Below, one piece after another: positions 37,051-47,679 of a DNA stretch of 64,000 nt. A program made the position numbers and the translations under genes. The DNA is from Oleomonas cavernae (lineage in GTDB: Bacteria; Pseudomonadota; Alphaproteobacteria; Zavarziniales; Zavarziniaceae): assembly GCF_003590945.1 (NCBI RefSeq), contig NZ_QYUK01000011.1, positions 3,938,909-4,002,908 of the forward strand, read 5' to 3'. Position 1 is the stretch's first letter. Each line of letters opens with the position of its first letter. The notes under the pieces are model-generated. The model was not told where the DNA came from and did not search any database. It was given only the letters and a program-made list of their open reading frames with translations.

Positions 37051-37926
37051 CTATGTGCGGCTCAGCCGTCGGATCAGCCGCCATTGCGCCAAAGCGACGA
37101 CAAGCAGGATCAGCCCCAGGAAACCGCCCAGCGCCGCCGCGATATAGAACGGCGCCCGGGCGCCCTCGGGCGTCAGGTCCAGCACGTAATAGTAGGGCCT
37201 GGCCAGGGCGATCCCCTCCTGGCCGTACAGCGCCTCGACCGCGCCGGGCAGGCCGTTGGCGATGAGCACGCCGGTCTGGGTGGTGATGGCGAAGGCCGGG
37301 TCGCCGCCGCCGTCATAGGGCTGCGGCCGGCCGCCCGGCACCAGGTAATGGGTGGCATTGGTCTTCAGGAAGAAGCGGATCGGATCGGTGGCTGCCGCCC
37401 CCGGCTTGACGATGGGCACATAGCGGTAGAGCCGCTTGGTGCCGCTGATCGTCTCCTCCAGCGCCACGGTACGCACGGCCTGGGCCTCGCCCACCAGGAT
37501 CACCGCGCCGTCGGGCGGGGTGGCCGCGCCCAGGGCGGCGATGGTCACCGTGGCGGGCGGGGCCTCCCGGCTGGCGAACGTGGTCGAATAGTAATAGGCG
37601 CCGGCGGCGGCGAGCAGCGAGACCAGCGCCAGGGGCAGGATCACCCGCAAGGCCCGCCGGGTCCTGGCCGCCGGGTCATGAGGTGCTTCCGCCGCCTCGC
37701 GCACCCGCGCCCGCCGCCCCAGGACCGAGAGCGCCGGCCCGGCCAGCAGGAAGCCCGGCACCAAGGCGGTCCAACCCACCTGATAGCTGCCCCATTCCCG
37801 GATCTGCCATTGCGCCAGCATCTTGTAGAGGCCGCTGTAACTATAGACACCCCAGGCGAAATAGGCCGCGACCACCAGCACCCACAGCCACAAAACCGGA
37901 TTTGGAAGTGAAAACCGCCGCCCCAT
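37051..37926 (-). CDS. Membrane protein of unknown function
   Basis: No family is recognised. The 291-residue protein has three N-terminal membrane segments (LWLWVLVVAAYFAWGVYSY, WTALVPGFLLAGPALSVLG and VILPLALVSLLAAAGAYYY), an outside domain of about 135 residues, and a last membrane segment (IAAALGGFLGLILLVVALAQ). The start chosen is the ATG at 37926; an in-frame start 12 codons upstream is possible. It stands alone between asd and a small plus-strand gene. Confidence 0.65.
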   Translation of the reverse strand: MGRRFSLPNPVLWLWVLVVAAYFAWGVYSYSGLYKMLAQWQIREWGSYQVGWTALVPGFLLAGPALSVLGRRARVREAAEAPHDPAARTRRALRVILPLALVSLLAAAGAYYYSTTFASREAPPATVTIAALGAATPPDGAVILVGEAQAVRTVALEETISGTKRLYRYVPIVKPGAAATDPIRFFLKTNATHYLVPGGRPQPYDGGGDPAFAITTQTGVLIANGLPGAVEALYGQEGIALARPYYYVLDLTPEGARAPFYIAAALGGFLGLILLVVALAQWRLIRRLSRT

Positions 37927-38040
37927 CGCCTGCCCCTCCGCAAAACCGGGGGACCTTAGCATGGGGGTTGGTTCCAGCGAGAGGGAAGCATTACACTCCC
38001 ATTGTCGTTTCCTCCCTTACGGCCAAGCGTCGAGGTCCAG

Positions 38041-38283
38041 ATGAGCAAACTGGGACAAGACCTGATCGCCAGCGTCAACGAGGCGATCGCCATCGCCAAG
38101 GGCGAGGCTACCCTCGCCCGCGCGTTCACGGCCAACAAGATCGGCGTCGCCAAGACGCCACTCGATGCGGCCGTCGCACGCCTGGCCTCCCAGGTCGATC
38201 GTCTCGATCCCGCCAGTGAGGACGAGGCATTGGCCTGGATCGAGACCGTCTCGATTTTCGACACGCGTGATGGATCGGGATGA
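38041..38283 (+). CDS. Small protein, 80 residues, possibly truncated regulator
   Basis: The protein starts MSKLGQDLIASVNEAIAIAK, which resembles the N-terminal helix of many small helix-turn-helix antitoxin/regulator proteins, but the rest (TPLDAAVARLASQVDRLDP, then IETVSIFDTRDGSG) lacks a clear DNA-binding motif. It may be a fragment or an independent small protein. A family-B repeat starts 42 bases after its stop. No function is claimed. Confidence 0.4.
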   Translation: MSKLGQDLIASVNEAIAIAKGEATLARAFTANKIGVAKTPLDAAVARLASQVDRLDPASEDEALAWIETVSIFDTRDGSG

Positions 38284-38324
38284 CTGGCACTCCTCTCCAA
38301 CCCCTGCCCTGTTCCGTGAATGTG

Positions 38325-38433
38325 CGTCATCCCGGACGAAGCGAAGCGTAGATCCGGGATCTTGGGACGTTCAGGCACCGGGAACTCTGGTCATGAGATC
38401 CCGGACAACCGCTGCGCGGTTTCCAGGATGACG
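38325..38433. repeat. Palindromic repeat family B, diverged copy
   Basis: The element begins CGTCATCCCGGA and ends CCAGGATGACG. Inner arms CCGGGATCT and AGATCCCGG are inverted, and the loop contains CACCGGGAAC, the inverse of the GTTCCCGGTG seen in the copy after pgk. It lies in the gap between the small protein gene and the converging heparinase gene. Confidence 0.8.
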
Positions 38434-38454
38434 GGCGCAGAATGAGGGAACGCC

Positions 38455-40229
38455 TCAGTGCTTCCCGTCCACCCGCTTCAGGCCCCAGCGCAGCACGGCG
38501 CGGCCGGCGTCCAGGGTGCCGGTCACCACGATCTGTTCGGCGCGGCGGGGCGGGCCCCAGTCGCTGATCGAGATCGATTCGTCGAGCGCCACCTGGCCGC
38601 CCAGGGCGCGGAACTGCCAGCCTTCGCCACCCGGCGTGCGCAGCAGCACGCCGGTGCCGTCGCCGACCAGGTTGGCGCGCACCTCGGGGCTCAAGTGAAA
38701 GCGCAGGGCGAAGGGCAGGCTGCGGCCCGAGGTGCGGCCGCGCGGCTCCACCCGGTCCTCGCCACGCAGGTCGGTGCCGTCGGCGTCGAGCCACAGGGTG
38801 CGGCGGTGGATGAGCCCCATCCGCAGGGCATAGCCGGAATGGCTGGCCTCGATCCAGACCTGGCCGTCGGCCTCGTTGCGGCTGGCGGTGGTACTCATCG
38901 CCGGCAGCATGGGGCGGTGGCCCAGGTCCTGGTCCACCGCCATGGTCCAGGCGTTCTGGTCGTCCAGGGTTACGGTCGAATGGGCGGCGGTGGAACGCGC
39001 CACTTCGCGCCATTCATGGTCCAGGCCCGGGCCCGCCCCGCAGGAGACGATCAGTCGGTCGCGCCCCGAACTCATCTCGAAGGCCAGCGGTGCCGCATGG
39101 GCGCCGTCGGAAAAGCCGGGCGACGGCGGCGCGCCGACATCGACGATCAGGGCCACGCGCCGGGTCTCGAAACGCTCGAAACCGATGTGGGGCAGGCGCG
39201 CGGGCGCCTTGCCCTTGGGCGCCGCCAGCGCCAGCACATGCTCGATCCGCGCGGCCTGCCCGGGGTGGCGCTGTGGAAGGTCGCCAGGCGGCCGTCGCCC
39301 AGCCTGAAGAAGCGCACCGCCGGGGTCAGCCGGTCGATGGCACGGACCAGTTCGACCCCCGGAACCTGGCCCGCATTGGCAAGGGCGGTGCGAATGCGCA
39401 CCAGGGCCTCGAGCACGGTCAGATGGTCGGCCGGGTTGCGCGAGGCGTGGCCGCCGTCGGGCAGGATCTGCTGGGCCAGGGCCTGGTCCAGGCGGCGCAG
39501 GTCGCGCGCCAGCGGCCGGCCCCATTGGCCCAGCGCCAGATGGCCCAGGATCACGCCCATCAAGGCCTCGATCCGGCCCTTGCCCGGCTCCATCGCGCCG
39601 TAGGCCCGGCCGATATAGCGGACCTGGCGCGCCAGCGCCTCGAGGAAGCCTTCGCGCAAGGGCAGGTCGGCGCCCTCCAGCAACAGCGGCAGGTGGCCGA
39701 CCCAGGCCGTGATCCGCCGGCCGGCCAGGTCGGGCCGCCACCAGGTCGCGTCGAAACGCGAAAACCGCTTCAGCCAGCCATCGAGCAGGGCGCGGGCCTG
39801 GCGTTGCGAGGCCTCGCCCCCGGCGGCGGTGAAATGGCGCAGCCAGTGGAAATCATGCAGCGCCTCGTGCCAGTCCGGGTTGGCGCCGATCAGGGTCCAG
39901 GGCGTCTGGTTGGGCGACAGCAGGGTCTCGCCGGCAAAGCGATAGCGGCCCTGGAACAGGGCATTGGCCTCGTCGGCCGAGCCTTCGAAAATATCCGGCT
40001 GGATATTGAGCGCGGCCACCGAAGGCGCCCGCCCCAGGGTGGCGATCGACAGGCGCGAGGAGGCCGCCCAGGCCTTGCCCTGGCGCAGCACGGCATCGAG
40101 CTTGGCCCGGGCCAGGCTGCGCTTGTTCCAGGCCGGCGGCAGTCCCGGCAGGGTTGCATGGGTGGTCGGGCCGAGCGCCTCTGCCCTGGGGTCCGGCGCC
40201 TGTATGCCCGTTGCCCCGGTCATCGCCAT
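38455..40229 (-). CDS. Heparinase II/III family protein (frameshifted)
   Basis: The product of about 590 residues has an alpha-helical toroid N-terminal domain (FAGETLLSPNQTPWTLIGAN, HDFHWLRHFTAAGG, AWVGHLPLLLEGAD) and a C-terminal beta-rich domain (RSTAAHSTVTLDDQNAWTM region, then HSGYALRMGLIHRRTLW and EDRVEPRG). It changes frame near 39260, where one more G in CCCCGGGCAGG gives TPGQAARIEHVLALA. The family degrades or binds acidic polysaccharides, but the chromosomal copy linked to rpe and rsmB in Rhodospirillales has no proven function. The ATG is four bases after the rpe stop, so the genes form an operon. Confidence 0.82.
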
Positions 40230-40233
40230 CGCC

Positions 40234-40899
40234 TCAGCCGCCGCCGCGCAACTGCTCGATGTTGCGGGCATAGGCATTGGCGCCGCCGGTGAAACTGGCG
40301 GTGCCGGCCACCAGCACGTCGGCGCCGGCGGCAATGGCCCTGGGGGCGGTTTCCAGGTTGATGCCGCCGTCGACCTCCAGGTCGATGGCGCGCCCGCTCG
40401 AATCGATCAGCTTGCGCAAGCTGGCGATCTTCTCGAGTTGGCTGGTGATGAAGCTCTGCCCGCCGAAGCCGGGGTTGACCGACATCACCAGGATCAGGTC
40501 GACCATGTCGATCACGGTTTCCACCGCCGAGATCGGGGTGGCGGGGTTCAGCACGACGCCGGCCTTCACGCCGTGGCCCTTGATCGTCTGCAAGCTGCGA
40601 TGCAGGTGCGGGCCGGCTTCCGGGTGCAGCGAGATGATGTCGGCGCCGGCCTTGGCAAAGCCTTCGATGAAGGGATCGACCGGGGCGATCATCAGGTGGA
40701 CGTCGAAGGTCTTTTTGGTGTGGGGGCGCAGGGCCGCGACGATGCTGGGGCCGATCGTGATATTGGGCACGAAATGGCCGTCCATGACGTCGACGTGAAT
40801 ATAGTCGGCACCGGCGGCATCCATCGCCCGCACCTCTTCGCCAAGCCTGGCGAAATCGGCGGAAAGGATGGACGGGGCGATGCGAATCGATTGCTGCAT
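40234..40899 (-). CDS. rpe: Ribulose-phosphate 3-epimerase
   Basis: The 221-residue TIM-barrel enzyme shows the signatures [75 protein letters not shown] and [13 protein letters not shown], with the metal-binding His and Asp in place. It interconverts ribulose 5-phosphate and xylulose 5-phosphate. It lies between rsmB and the heparinase gene on the same strand. Confidence 0.95.
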   Translation of the reverse strand: MQQSIRIAPSILSADFARLGEEVRAMDAAGADYIHVDVMDGHFVPNITIGPSIVAALRPHTKKTFDVHLMIAPVDPFIEGFAKAGADIISLHPEAGPHLHRSLQTIKGHGVKAGVVLNPATPISAVETVIDMVDLILVMSVNPGFGGQSFITSQLEKIASLRKLIDSSGRAIDLEVDGGINLETAPRAIAAGADVLVAGTASFTGGANAYARNIEQLRGGG

Positions 40900-41019
40900 G
40901 AAATGCTCGTAACAGCTATGGGCTGGAAATCCAACCGATCATGAAACCGCTCTCGCGGGTAACCTTCGCCGGCGGGGAGATCACACACTGCACGGGCGCC
41001 GCCGCCTCTCCCGGGCCCC

Positions 41020-42327
41020 TCACGAACGGGTCAGGCGGCTGATGAAGAAGCCATCGATGCCGCCGGCCTGCGCCCAATGGCTGGGCAGGGTGCGCAGGTC
41101 CCCCTTGGGGGTGATCGCGTCGGCCAGCCCCGGCACCTCGCCCGGCGCGATGGGCCGGCGCTTCAGGGGCGCGCCGGCGGCCAGCATGGCGTCGACCATC
41201 TCCGGCCCCTCGCGCGGCTCGATCGAGCAGGTGCAGACCACCAGGGTGCCGCCGGGCGCCAGCATCTCGACCGCGGCGCGGAACAGCCTGGCCTGCACCT
41301 TGGCGAGCGCCCGGACTTCTTCCGCGTCACGGTGCAGGGCGATGTCGGGGTTGCGCCGCAGGGTGCCGGTGGCGCTGCAGGGCGCATCCAGCAGGACATA
41401 GGGCACCCGGGCTTCCGGCCGCCATTTGGCGACATCGGCCACCACGCTGGTGGCGCTCAGGCCCAGGCGGGCCAGATTGCCTTCCAGCCGGTCCATGCGG
41501 CCGCGCGCCTGGTCGACCGCGGTCACCCGCGCGCCCGATGCTGAAAGCTGCGCCGTCTTGCCGCCCGGCGCCGCGCACAGGTCGATCACGCCGTCGCCGG
41601 CACCCGCGCCCAGCAGGCGCGCCGGCAGGGCCGCGGCGGCATCCTGCACCCACCAGGCGCCCTCGGCGTAACCGGGCAGGTCCGCGACGCGCCCGCCTTG
41701 GGCCAGGCGCAGGCTGCCCGTGGGCATAACCTGTGCCCCCAGGCGTTCCGCCCACAGGCCCGCATCGAGGCCGGGCTTCAAGGTCAGGTCCAGCGGCGGC
41801 TCGAGCTGGTGGGCGGCGGCGATCTGCGCCGTCACCACCTCGCCATAGGCCTGGGCCCAGCCGGCCCACAGCCAGTCCGGCGTCGAATTGCGCGGCCGGT
41901 TGAACTGCTTCAGCAGGGCCTCGCGCTCCCGGTCCATGCGCCGCAGCAGGGCGTTGGTGAGGCCGCGTAGACGCACCAGGGCGCCGTCGGCGAGATCGAC
42001 CGTGGCGCCCACCGCGGCGTGGGGCGGGACATTCATGATCAGCAGTTGCGCGGCACCCAGGGCCAGGATCATGCGCAGCCGGTCGGGCAGGTGGCCGTCG
42101 GGCCGGGCCAGGCAGGCATCGACCACGCAGTGCAGGAAACCCCAGGCGCGGATCGTGGCCGCCGCCAGGGCATGGGCGAAGGCGCGGTCGCGCGGTTCCA
42201 GCTTGTCCAGGGCACCGGCCTGGTCGACCGCCTCGTCCAGCGGGCGGCCGCGGGCGACCACGGCCTCGATCAGGCCCAGGGCGGCAAAACGAGCGGCGAC
42301 GCCCGCATGGGCGCCGCCATCAGACAT
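41020..42327 (-). CDS. rsmB: 16S rRNA (cytosine-967-C5)-methyltransferase RsmB
   Basis: The 435-residue protein has an N-terminal NusB-like RNA-binding domain (RPLDEAVDQAGALDKLEPRD and ALLRRMDREREALL) and a C-terminal methyltransferase with VIDLCAAPGGKTAQLSASG (SAM motif), LLDAPCSATGTLRRNPDI (P-C catalytic pair) and VVCTCSIEPREG (second catalytic Cys). It methylates C967 of 16S rRNA. The ATG at 42327 is used; htpX lies upstream. Confidence 0.93.
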   Translation of the reverse strand: MSDGGAHAGVAARFAALGLIEAVVARGRPLDEAVDQAGALDKLEPRDRAFAHALAAATIRAWGFLHCVVDACLARPDGHLPDRLRMILALGAAQLLIMNVPPHAAVGATVDLADGALVRLRGLTNALLRRMDREREALLKQFNRPRNSTPDWLWAGWAQAYGEVVTAQIAAAHQLEPPLDLTLKPGLDAGLWAERLGAQVMPTGSLRLAQGGRVADLPGYAEGAWWVQDAAAALPARLLGAGAGDGVIDLCAAPGGKTAQLSASGARVTAVDQARGRMDRLEGNLARLGLSATSVVADVAKWRPEARVPYVLLDAPCSATGTLRRNPDIALHRDAEEVRALAKVQARLFRAAVEMLAPGGTLVVCTCSIEPREGPEMVDAMLAAGAPLKRRPIAPGEVPGLADAITPKGDLRTLPSHWAQAGGIDGFFISRLTRS

Positions 42328-42353
42328 GGTGCTGGTTTTATTGGTGGTCGACG

Positions 42354-43223
42354 TCAAGTCCAAGGCCCTGCCTGTCCCATCTCGACCGCCATATGACGCA
42401 GGCGCTCGATCCGGTTTTCCATCCGCGGATGGGTGGTGAAGAGCCCATCCATAGCATTTCCGTGCAGGGGATTGACGATGAACAGATGCGCGGTCGCCGG
42501 ATTGGCCTCCGCCTGGGCGTTGTCGACCCGCTCGACACCCCGGTGCAGCTTGTCCAGGGCCGCGGCCAGCCACAGCGGGCGGCCGCAGATCTCCGCCCCG
42601 ATCCGGTCGGCCTCATATTCGCGCGAGCGCGAAATCGCCATCTGCACCAGCACCGCGGCGAAAGGCGCCAGCAGGGCGACAGCCAGGCCGACGATGGGGC
42701 CGGGCGAATTTTCCCGGTCGTTGGACGAGCCGCCGAAGAACAGGGCAAAATTGGCCAGCATGCCGATGGCGCCGGCGATGGTCGCCGTCACCGTCATGGT
42801 CAGGGTGTCGCGGTTGCGCACATGGGCCAGTTCGTGGGCCATCACGCCCGCCACTTCCTGCTCGCTCAGCAGGTTCAGCAGGCCGGTGGTCGCCGCCACC
42901 GCGGCGTTTTCCGGGTTGCGGCCGGTCGCAAAGGCATTGGGCTGGGGATTGTCGATGATATAGACCCGCGGCATGGGCAGGCCGGCATTGTCGGCCAGTT
43001 GGGCCACGATCGCATGCAGGCGCGGGGCCGCGCGGGCGTCCACTTCCCGGGCGCCGTACATGCGCAGGACCATCTTGTCCGAATTCCAATATGCGAAGAC
43101 ATTCATGGCGAGCGCCACCATGAAGGCGATCACCAAGCCGCTCTGCCCACCGATCAGCCAGCCGACAGCCAGGAACAGACCGGTCAGGGCGGCAAGCAGC
43201 AAAGCAGTACGTGCGAAGGCCAA
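42354..43223 (-). CDS. htpX: Membrane zinc protease HtpX
   Basis: The 289-residue membrane protease has two N-terminal membrane segments ([20 protein letters not shown] and [19 protein letters not shown]), the zinc motif [13 protein letters not shown] and the third ligand Glu in [12 protein letters not shown]. The start is a TTG at 43223 with GGAGAG upstream; it gives the family-typical N-terminus (L/M)AFARTALLL, and no ATG fits. It takes part in quality control of inner-membrane proteins. A 26-base gap leads into rsmB. Confidence 0.92.
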   Translation of the reverse strand: MAFARTALLLAALTGLFLAVGWLIGGQSGLVIAFMVALAMNVFAYWNSDKMVLRMYGAREVDARAAPRLHAIVAQLADNAGLPMPRVYIIDNPQPNAFATGRNPENAAVAATTGLLNLLSEQEVAGVMAHELAHVRNRDTLTMTVTATIAGAIGMLANFALFFGGSSNDRENSPGPIVGLAVALLAPFAAVLVQMAISRSREYEADRIGAEICGRPLWLAAALDKLHRGVERVDNAQAEANPATAHLFIVNPLHGNAMDGLFTTHPRMENRIERLRHMAVEMGQAGPWT

Positions 43224-43354
43224 CGTGCTCTCCCGTGGTTGAAGCAACAGCGCCGGCACCGGCCGGACCGCACACATGTGGGCCCGCCCCGCCCCACGAT
43301 CAAGCGGGAGGGCCTGGGTGCCCGGCCCTGTGCCGGGCAAGACGGCCTTCGGAT

Positions 43355-44335
43355 TCAGGCGTAGCCTACCACCCCGTGGGGCACGTAGGGCGCCTCCAGG
43401 GCCGTGACCTCGTCGGCGGTCAGCTTGACCGACAGGGCGGCGACCGCATCGTCGAGGTGCCGGGGCTTGGTGGCGCCGACGATCGGGCTGGTGATCGGCG
43501 CCTTCTGCAGGACCCAGGCCAGGGCCACCTGGGCCCGGGGAATGCCCCGCGCCAGGGCGATCTCGGCGACCTTTTCCACCACCTTGCGGTCGGCTTGCGC
43601 GGTTGCGGCATAGAGGCTGGCGCCGAAGAAATCCGACTCGGCGCGGGCGGAAGTCTCGTCCCAGTCGCGGGTCAGGCGGCCGCGGGCCAGCGGGCTCCAC
43701 GGCATCACGCCGATGCCTTCCGCCGCGCACAGGGGCAGCATTTCGCGCTCCTCCTCGCGGTAGAGCAGGTTGACGTAGTTCTGCATGGTGGCGAAGCGGG
43801 TCCAGCCGTAGAGGTCGGCGGTGTAGAGCGCCCTGGCGAACTGCCAGGCGTGCATGGACGAGGCGCCGATGTGCAGCGCCTTGCCCGCCTTCACCACGTC
43901 GTGCAGGGCTTCCAGCGTCTCCTCGATGGGAACCTCGTAGTCCCAGCGGTGGATCTGGTAGAGGTCGACATAGTCGGTGCCCAGGCGCGTCAGGCTGGCG
44001 TCGATCTCGTGCATGATCGCCTTGCGCGACAGGCCGGCGCCGTTGGGCCCCTTGCGCATGCGGCCGTGGACCTTGGTGGCGATCACCACCTCCTCGCGCC
44101 GGGCGAAATCCTTCAGCGCCCGGCCGACGATTTCCTCGCTGGTGCCGTCGGAATAGACATTGGCCGTATCGAAGAAATTGATGCCCAGGTCCAGCGCCTT
44201 GCGGATGAAGGGGCGGCTGGTTTCCTCGTCCAGGGTCCAGGCATGGTTGCCGCGCTCGGGCACGCCATAGGACATGCAGCCCAGGCACAGGCGCGAGACC
44301 TCGAGGCCGGTCGAGCCGAGTTTCACGTAGTCCAT
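43355..44335 (-). CDS. Aldo/keto reductase (AKR type with pathway-like tail)
   Basis: The 326-residue NADPH-dependent oxidoreductase starts [20 protein letters not shown] and has [20 protein letters not shown] (catalytic Asp-Tyr), [10 protein letters not shown] (Lys), [20 protein letters not shown] (His) and [14 protein letters not shown]. It resembles general-stress/YajO-type aldo/keto reductases. It follows the second aldo/keto reductase after one base. Substrate unknown. Confidence 0.9.
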   Translation of the reverse strand: MDYVKLGSTGLEVSRLCLGCMSYGVPERGNHAWTLDEETSRPFIRKALDLGINFFDTANVYSDGTSEEIVGRALKDFARREEVVIATKVHGRMRKGPNGAGLSRKAIMHEIDASLTRLGTDYVDLYQIHRWDYEVPIEETLEALHDVVKAGKALHIGASSMHAWQFARALYTADLYGWTRFATMQNYVNLLYREEEREMLPLCAAEGIGVMPWSPLARGRLTRDWDETSARAESDFFGASLYAATAQADRKVVEKVAEIALARGIPRAQVALAWVLQKAPITSPIVGATKPRHLDDAVAALSVKLTADEVTALEAPYVPHGVVGYA

Positions 44336-44336
44336 G

Positions 44337-45164
44337 TCAGAACGCCTCGGGCTTGGGGCCGATGCGGCCCTTGGCATCGTCCAGGGTGGCGATCTTCGCC
44401 AGATCGTCGGCATCCAGGTGGAAATCGAACACCGCCAAATTCTCGGCAATACGTGACGGCGTCACCGATTTGGGGATCGCGATCAGGCCGTTGTCCAAGT
44501 GCCAGCGGATGATGACCTGGGCCGGCGTCTTGCCGTATTTCCGGGCGATCGCGCCGATGGCCGCATCCTCCAGGAACTGGCCCTGGCCCAGCGGGCTCCA
44601 GGATTCCGTGGCGATGCCCTTTTCGGCATGGAACTGGCGAAGGCCGCGCTGCTGGAAGCGCGGGTGCAGTTCCACCTGGTTCACCGCCGGCACCACCCCG
44701 GTCTCATCGATGATGCGCTGGAGATGATCGGGATTGAAGTTCGAGACCCCGATCGACTTGGCGCGGCCATCCTGGCGCAGCTTGATCAGGGCCTTCCAGG
44801 CCTGGACATAGGCGCCGACGCTGGGCACCGGCCAATGGATCAGGTAGAGGTCGACATAGCCGAGGCCCAACCGCCCCAGGCTGCTGTCGAAGGCCTTCAG
44901 CGCCACGTCGTGGTCGTGGCGGTCGTTCCACAGCTTGGTGGTGACGAAGAGCTGGTCGCGCGGCACGCTCGAGGCCTTGATCGCCTCGCCGACACCAACC
45001 TCGTTACCATAGATCGCGGCGGTATCGATCGAGCGGTAGCCGGCGGCGATTGCCGATCCCACCGCGGCGGCGGCACCGTCCTTGGGGACCTGCCAGACAC
45101 CGAAGCCAAGCTGTGGAATCGCCCGGCCGTCGTTGAGCTTAATCGTGGGTTGGGTCAATGCCAT
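44337..45164 (-). CDS. Aldo/keto reductase (DkgA/2,5-diketogluconate reductase-like)
   Basis: The 275-residue protein has IPQLGFGVWQVPKDGAAAAV, YRSIDTAAIYGNEVGVGEAI (catalytic Asp-Tyr), FVTTKLWNDRHD (Lys), YLIHWPVPSVGAYVQAWKAL (His) and SIGVSNFNPDHL, then IPKSVTPSRIAENLAVFDF for NADPH binding. It resembles DkgA/methylglyoxal reductases. It is the first gene of a two-gene reductase operon. Confidence 0.92.
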   Translation of the reverse strand: MALTQPTIKLNDGRAIPQLGFGVWQVPKDGAAAAVGSAIAAGYRSIDTAAIYGNEVGVGEAIKASSVPRDQLFVTTKLWNDRHDHDVALKAFDSSLGRLGLGYVDLYLIHWPVPSVGAYVQAWKALIKLRQDGRAKSIGVSNFNPDHLQRIIDETGVVPAVNQVELHPRFQQRGLRQFHAEKGIATESWSPLGQGQFLEDAAIGAIARKYGKTPAQVIIRWHLDNGLIAIPKSVTPSRIAENLAVFDFHLDADDLAKIATLDDAKGRIGPKPEAF

Positions 45165-45270
45165 GCTCGTCCCCTTGGCGCTTGCGGTGGGAAAGTATGG
45201 CCGCGGCAGCGACAGGTCGCAGCCCGTCGTTGCTGCAACCCAGCGATGACGACGGGGCACGGCCCCGACA

Positions 45271-46856
45271 TCAAAAGCCCAAGGCGCAGCCGTCCTTGCG
45301 CTGGTCCGAGCCGGCCCACAGCACGCCGGCCCGGTGGTCGATCCAGATCGCCTGGGCGCCGCCCAGCGGGGTCGCCGCGGTCGAGACCCGGTGGCCCCGG
45401 GCGCTGAGCGCCGCGGGCACCTCGGCGCCGAAGCTCGGCTCCATCTCCAGCACGCCGTTGAAGGCGAAGCTGCGCGGGGCATCGATCGCCGCCTGCACGT
45501 CCAGGCCGCGGTCGAGGACGCCGGACAGGAACGCCGCGTGGCCGGCCGCCTGGTATTGCCCGCCCATGACGCCGAAGGGCATCACCACCCGGCCGGCCTG
45601 GCGCACCATGCCGGGGATGATGGTGTGCATCGGGCGCTTGCGCGGGCCGATGGCGTTGGGATGGCCTTCGATCACCCGGAACGAGGCGCCGCGGCTGTGC
45701 AGCAGGATGCCGGTCTCAGGGTCCAGGCGGGTGGAGCCGAAGCTGTGGAAGATCGAATTGATGAAGGAGATCGCGTTGCCGTCGCGGTCGACCACGCACA
45801 GATAGACTGTGTCCTTGTGCTCGGGCTCGGTCCACAGGGTGGGGGGCCGGGCACGGGTGGGATCGATGCGCGCCTGCAAGGCGGCGGTGGTCGACGGCGA
45901 CAGCAGGGTCTCGACCGGATAGGGCAGGCTGGCCGGGTCGCCGATCAGCGCATCCCGATGCAGATAGGCGAGCTTGGTCGCCTCGGCATGCAGGTGCACC
46001 CGGTCGGCCATGGCCACCTCGGGCGAAAGGTCGAAGCCTTCGAGCATGTTCAGGATCATCAGGGCGGCCAGGCCCTGGCCGTTGGGCGGGCATTCCAGCA
46101 CCTCGTTGCCGCGGTAGCTGGTGGCGATCGGCGTCACATAATCGGCGCCGTCGAGGGCCGCGGCAAAGTCGTCGAGCGTGTGCAGCCCGCCCAGGCTGTT
46201 GAGGCGGCCGACCAGGGATTGCGCCGTGGCGCCCAGGTAGAAGGCCTTGGCGCCATCCAGGGCGATTTCGCGCAGGCGCGCACCCAGCCTGGGCTGGGCA
46301 TGGCGGGCACCGGCCGCGGGCGCCCGTCCCCCCGGCAGGAAGACCTGCGCGGCGCCGGCATCGCCGGCCACGAGTGCGGCATTGCGTGCCCAGTCGTCGG
46401 CCACCCGCGGGTTACCGGATAGCCGTCCTCGGCATAGGCGATGGCCCGGGCGAACAGGCGGTCGAGCGGCAGCGTGCCGTAGTCGCCGTGCAGCTTGACC
46501 CAGGCCGCGACGGCGCGGGCACGGTCACCGAATGGGCGCTGGTCTGGGTGATCTCGCCGACCCCCAGGGAGAGCAGCTTTTCGACCGAGGCGGCGGCCGG
46601 GGCCCGGCCACTGCCGTTGAGTGCCACGACCTCGCCGCCCGCCGGGGCATAGAGGGCGAAGCAGTCGCCGCCGATGCCGGTCATCAGCGGGTCGACCACG
46701 CATTGCACGGCCACCGCGGCGATGGCGGCGTCGACGGCATTACCGCCCGCGCTCAGGATCTCCAGGCCGGCCGCTGTCGACAGCGGGTGGGACGTCGCGA
46801 TGACGGCCTCCTGCGCCAGGGTCGGCGCGCGGCCTTCACGGAAAAAAATCCCTCAT
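45271..46856 (-). CDS. ggt: Gamma-glutamyltransferase family protein (three frameshifts)
   Basis: Joined across three breaks, the product has about 528 residues, the normal length. Recognisable parts are an N-terminal MRDFFREGRAPTLA and AGGNAVDAAIAAVAVQCVVD, the large-subunit GYPVT(P)RVADDWARNA, NELA-like YRGNEVLECPPNGQGLAALM, and the autoprocessing Thr region HKDTVYLCVVDRDGNAISFI. Breaks lie in the seven-A run at 46842-46848 (one A too many), near 46513 (one G missing) and near 46408 (one C missing). It should transfer or hydrolyse gamma-glutamyl groups of glutathione-like compounds. No signal peptide is seen. It is divergent from a GntR regulator. Confidence 0.8.
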
Positions 46857-46872
46857 CCTGGCTCCTCGACGA

Positions 46873-46934
46873 CCGACACGGCAGGCGCCGTTTCAGGGTC
46901 GCCGTGTCGGCATCCTGATGATATATGTATACAA
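46873..46934. promoter_or_regulatory. Two dyads between ggt and gntR
   Basis: A 10-bp inverted repeat CCGACACGGC/GCCGTGTCGG (46873-46882 and 46901-46910) and a TGTATACA palindrome at 46926-46933 lie in the 98-bp divergent gap. The second resembles operators of FCD-type GntR regulators. Binding is inferred from position. Confidence 0.5.
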
Positions 46935-46954
46935 GTCGCAACAGAAATATACGA

Positions 46955-47665
46955 ATGACCGACGCCTTCATCGCTTCCCGGCCGACCGCACCCGATGGCG
47001 AGGCGGGGCCCAGTGCGGCGCAGCGCATCTACGCAGCGATCGTCGACCGCATCCTGAACGGCGACTTGCGGCCGGGCGATGCCCTGAACGAGCAATTGCT
47101 GGCGGAGCATTTCGGCGTGTCGCGCACGCCGGTGCGCGAGGCCTTGCAGCACCTGAGCATCGCGGGCCTGGCCCAGCGCGGCACCCGGCGCTCGTTCATG
47201 GTGCGCCGCCTGGACCAGCCCGCCCTGGACGACCTGTTCGAGACCATGGGCGAGATCGAGGCGCTGTGCGCCCAGTACAGCGCCCGGCGGATGACCGCGG
47301 TCGAGCGCCGCACGCTGGCGCAACTGGTCGCCGACGGTGCCGATTTCGTGCGCCGGGGCGATGCCGCCGCCTATGCCGGCCTGAACACGCAGTTCCATTC
47401 GGCACTATTCGACGGGGCCCACAATGTCAGCCTGCGCGAGATCGCCCGGATCCTGCGCGTGCGCACCGCCCCCTACCGCGAGGCGCAGTTCCGCCAGACC
47501 GACCGCCTGCGCTCGTCACAGGCCGAACACGAGAAGATCCTGGCCGCCATCCTCGAAGAGCGCCCCCAGGACGCCCGCGCCGCCATGCACGCCCATGTCG
47601 CCACCACCGCCCTGAACGTCACCCGGATGATTACCCGGTCGCCCGGCCGCGGCGCCGGAATTTAA
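46955..47665 (+). CDS. GntR family transcriptional regulator (FCD domain)
   Basis: The 236-residue protein has an N-terminal winged helix (IYAAIVDRILNGDLRPGDAL, LAEHFGVSRTPVREALQHLS) and an all-helical FCD ligand domain (DDLFETMGEIEALCAQYSAR, LNTQFHSALFDGAHN, HEKILAAILEERPQDARAAM) with metal-binding His residues. I use the ATG at 46955; an upstream in-frame ATG at 46925 would include the operator-like palindrome. It probably controls itself and the divergent ggt gene. Confidence 0.88.
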   Translation: MTDAFIASRPTAPDGEAGPSAAQRIYAAIVDRILNGDLRPGDALNEQLLAEHFGVSRTPVREALQHLSIAGLAQRGTRRSFMVRRLDQPALDDLFETMGEIEALCAQYSARRMTAVERRTLAQLVADGADFVRRGDAAAYAGLNTQFHSALFDGAHNVSLREIARILRVRTAPYREAQFRQTDRLRSSQAEHEKILAAILEERPQDARAAMHAHVATTALNVTRMITRSPGRGAGI

Positions 47666-47679
47666 AAACGCTCGCGGGG

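Noticed and set aside
45271-46856. Gamma-glutamyltransferase as a pseudogene
   Set aside because: Its three breaks are single-base run-length changes and all conserved segments are present; the same error type affects recF and others.
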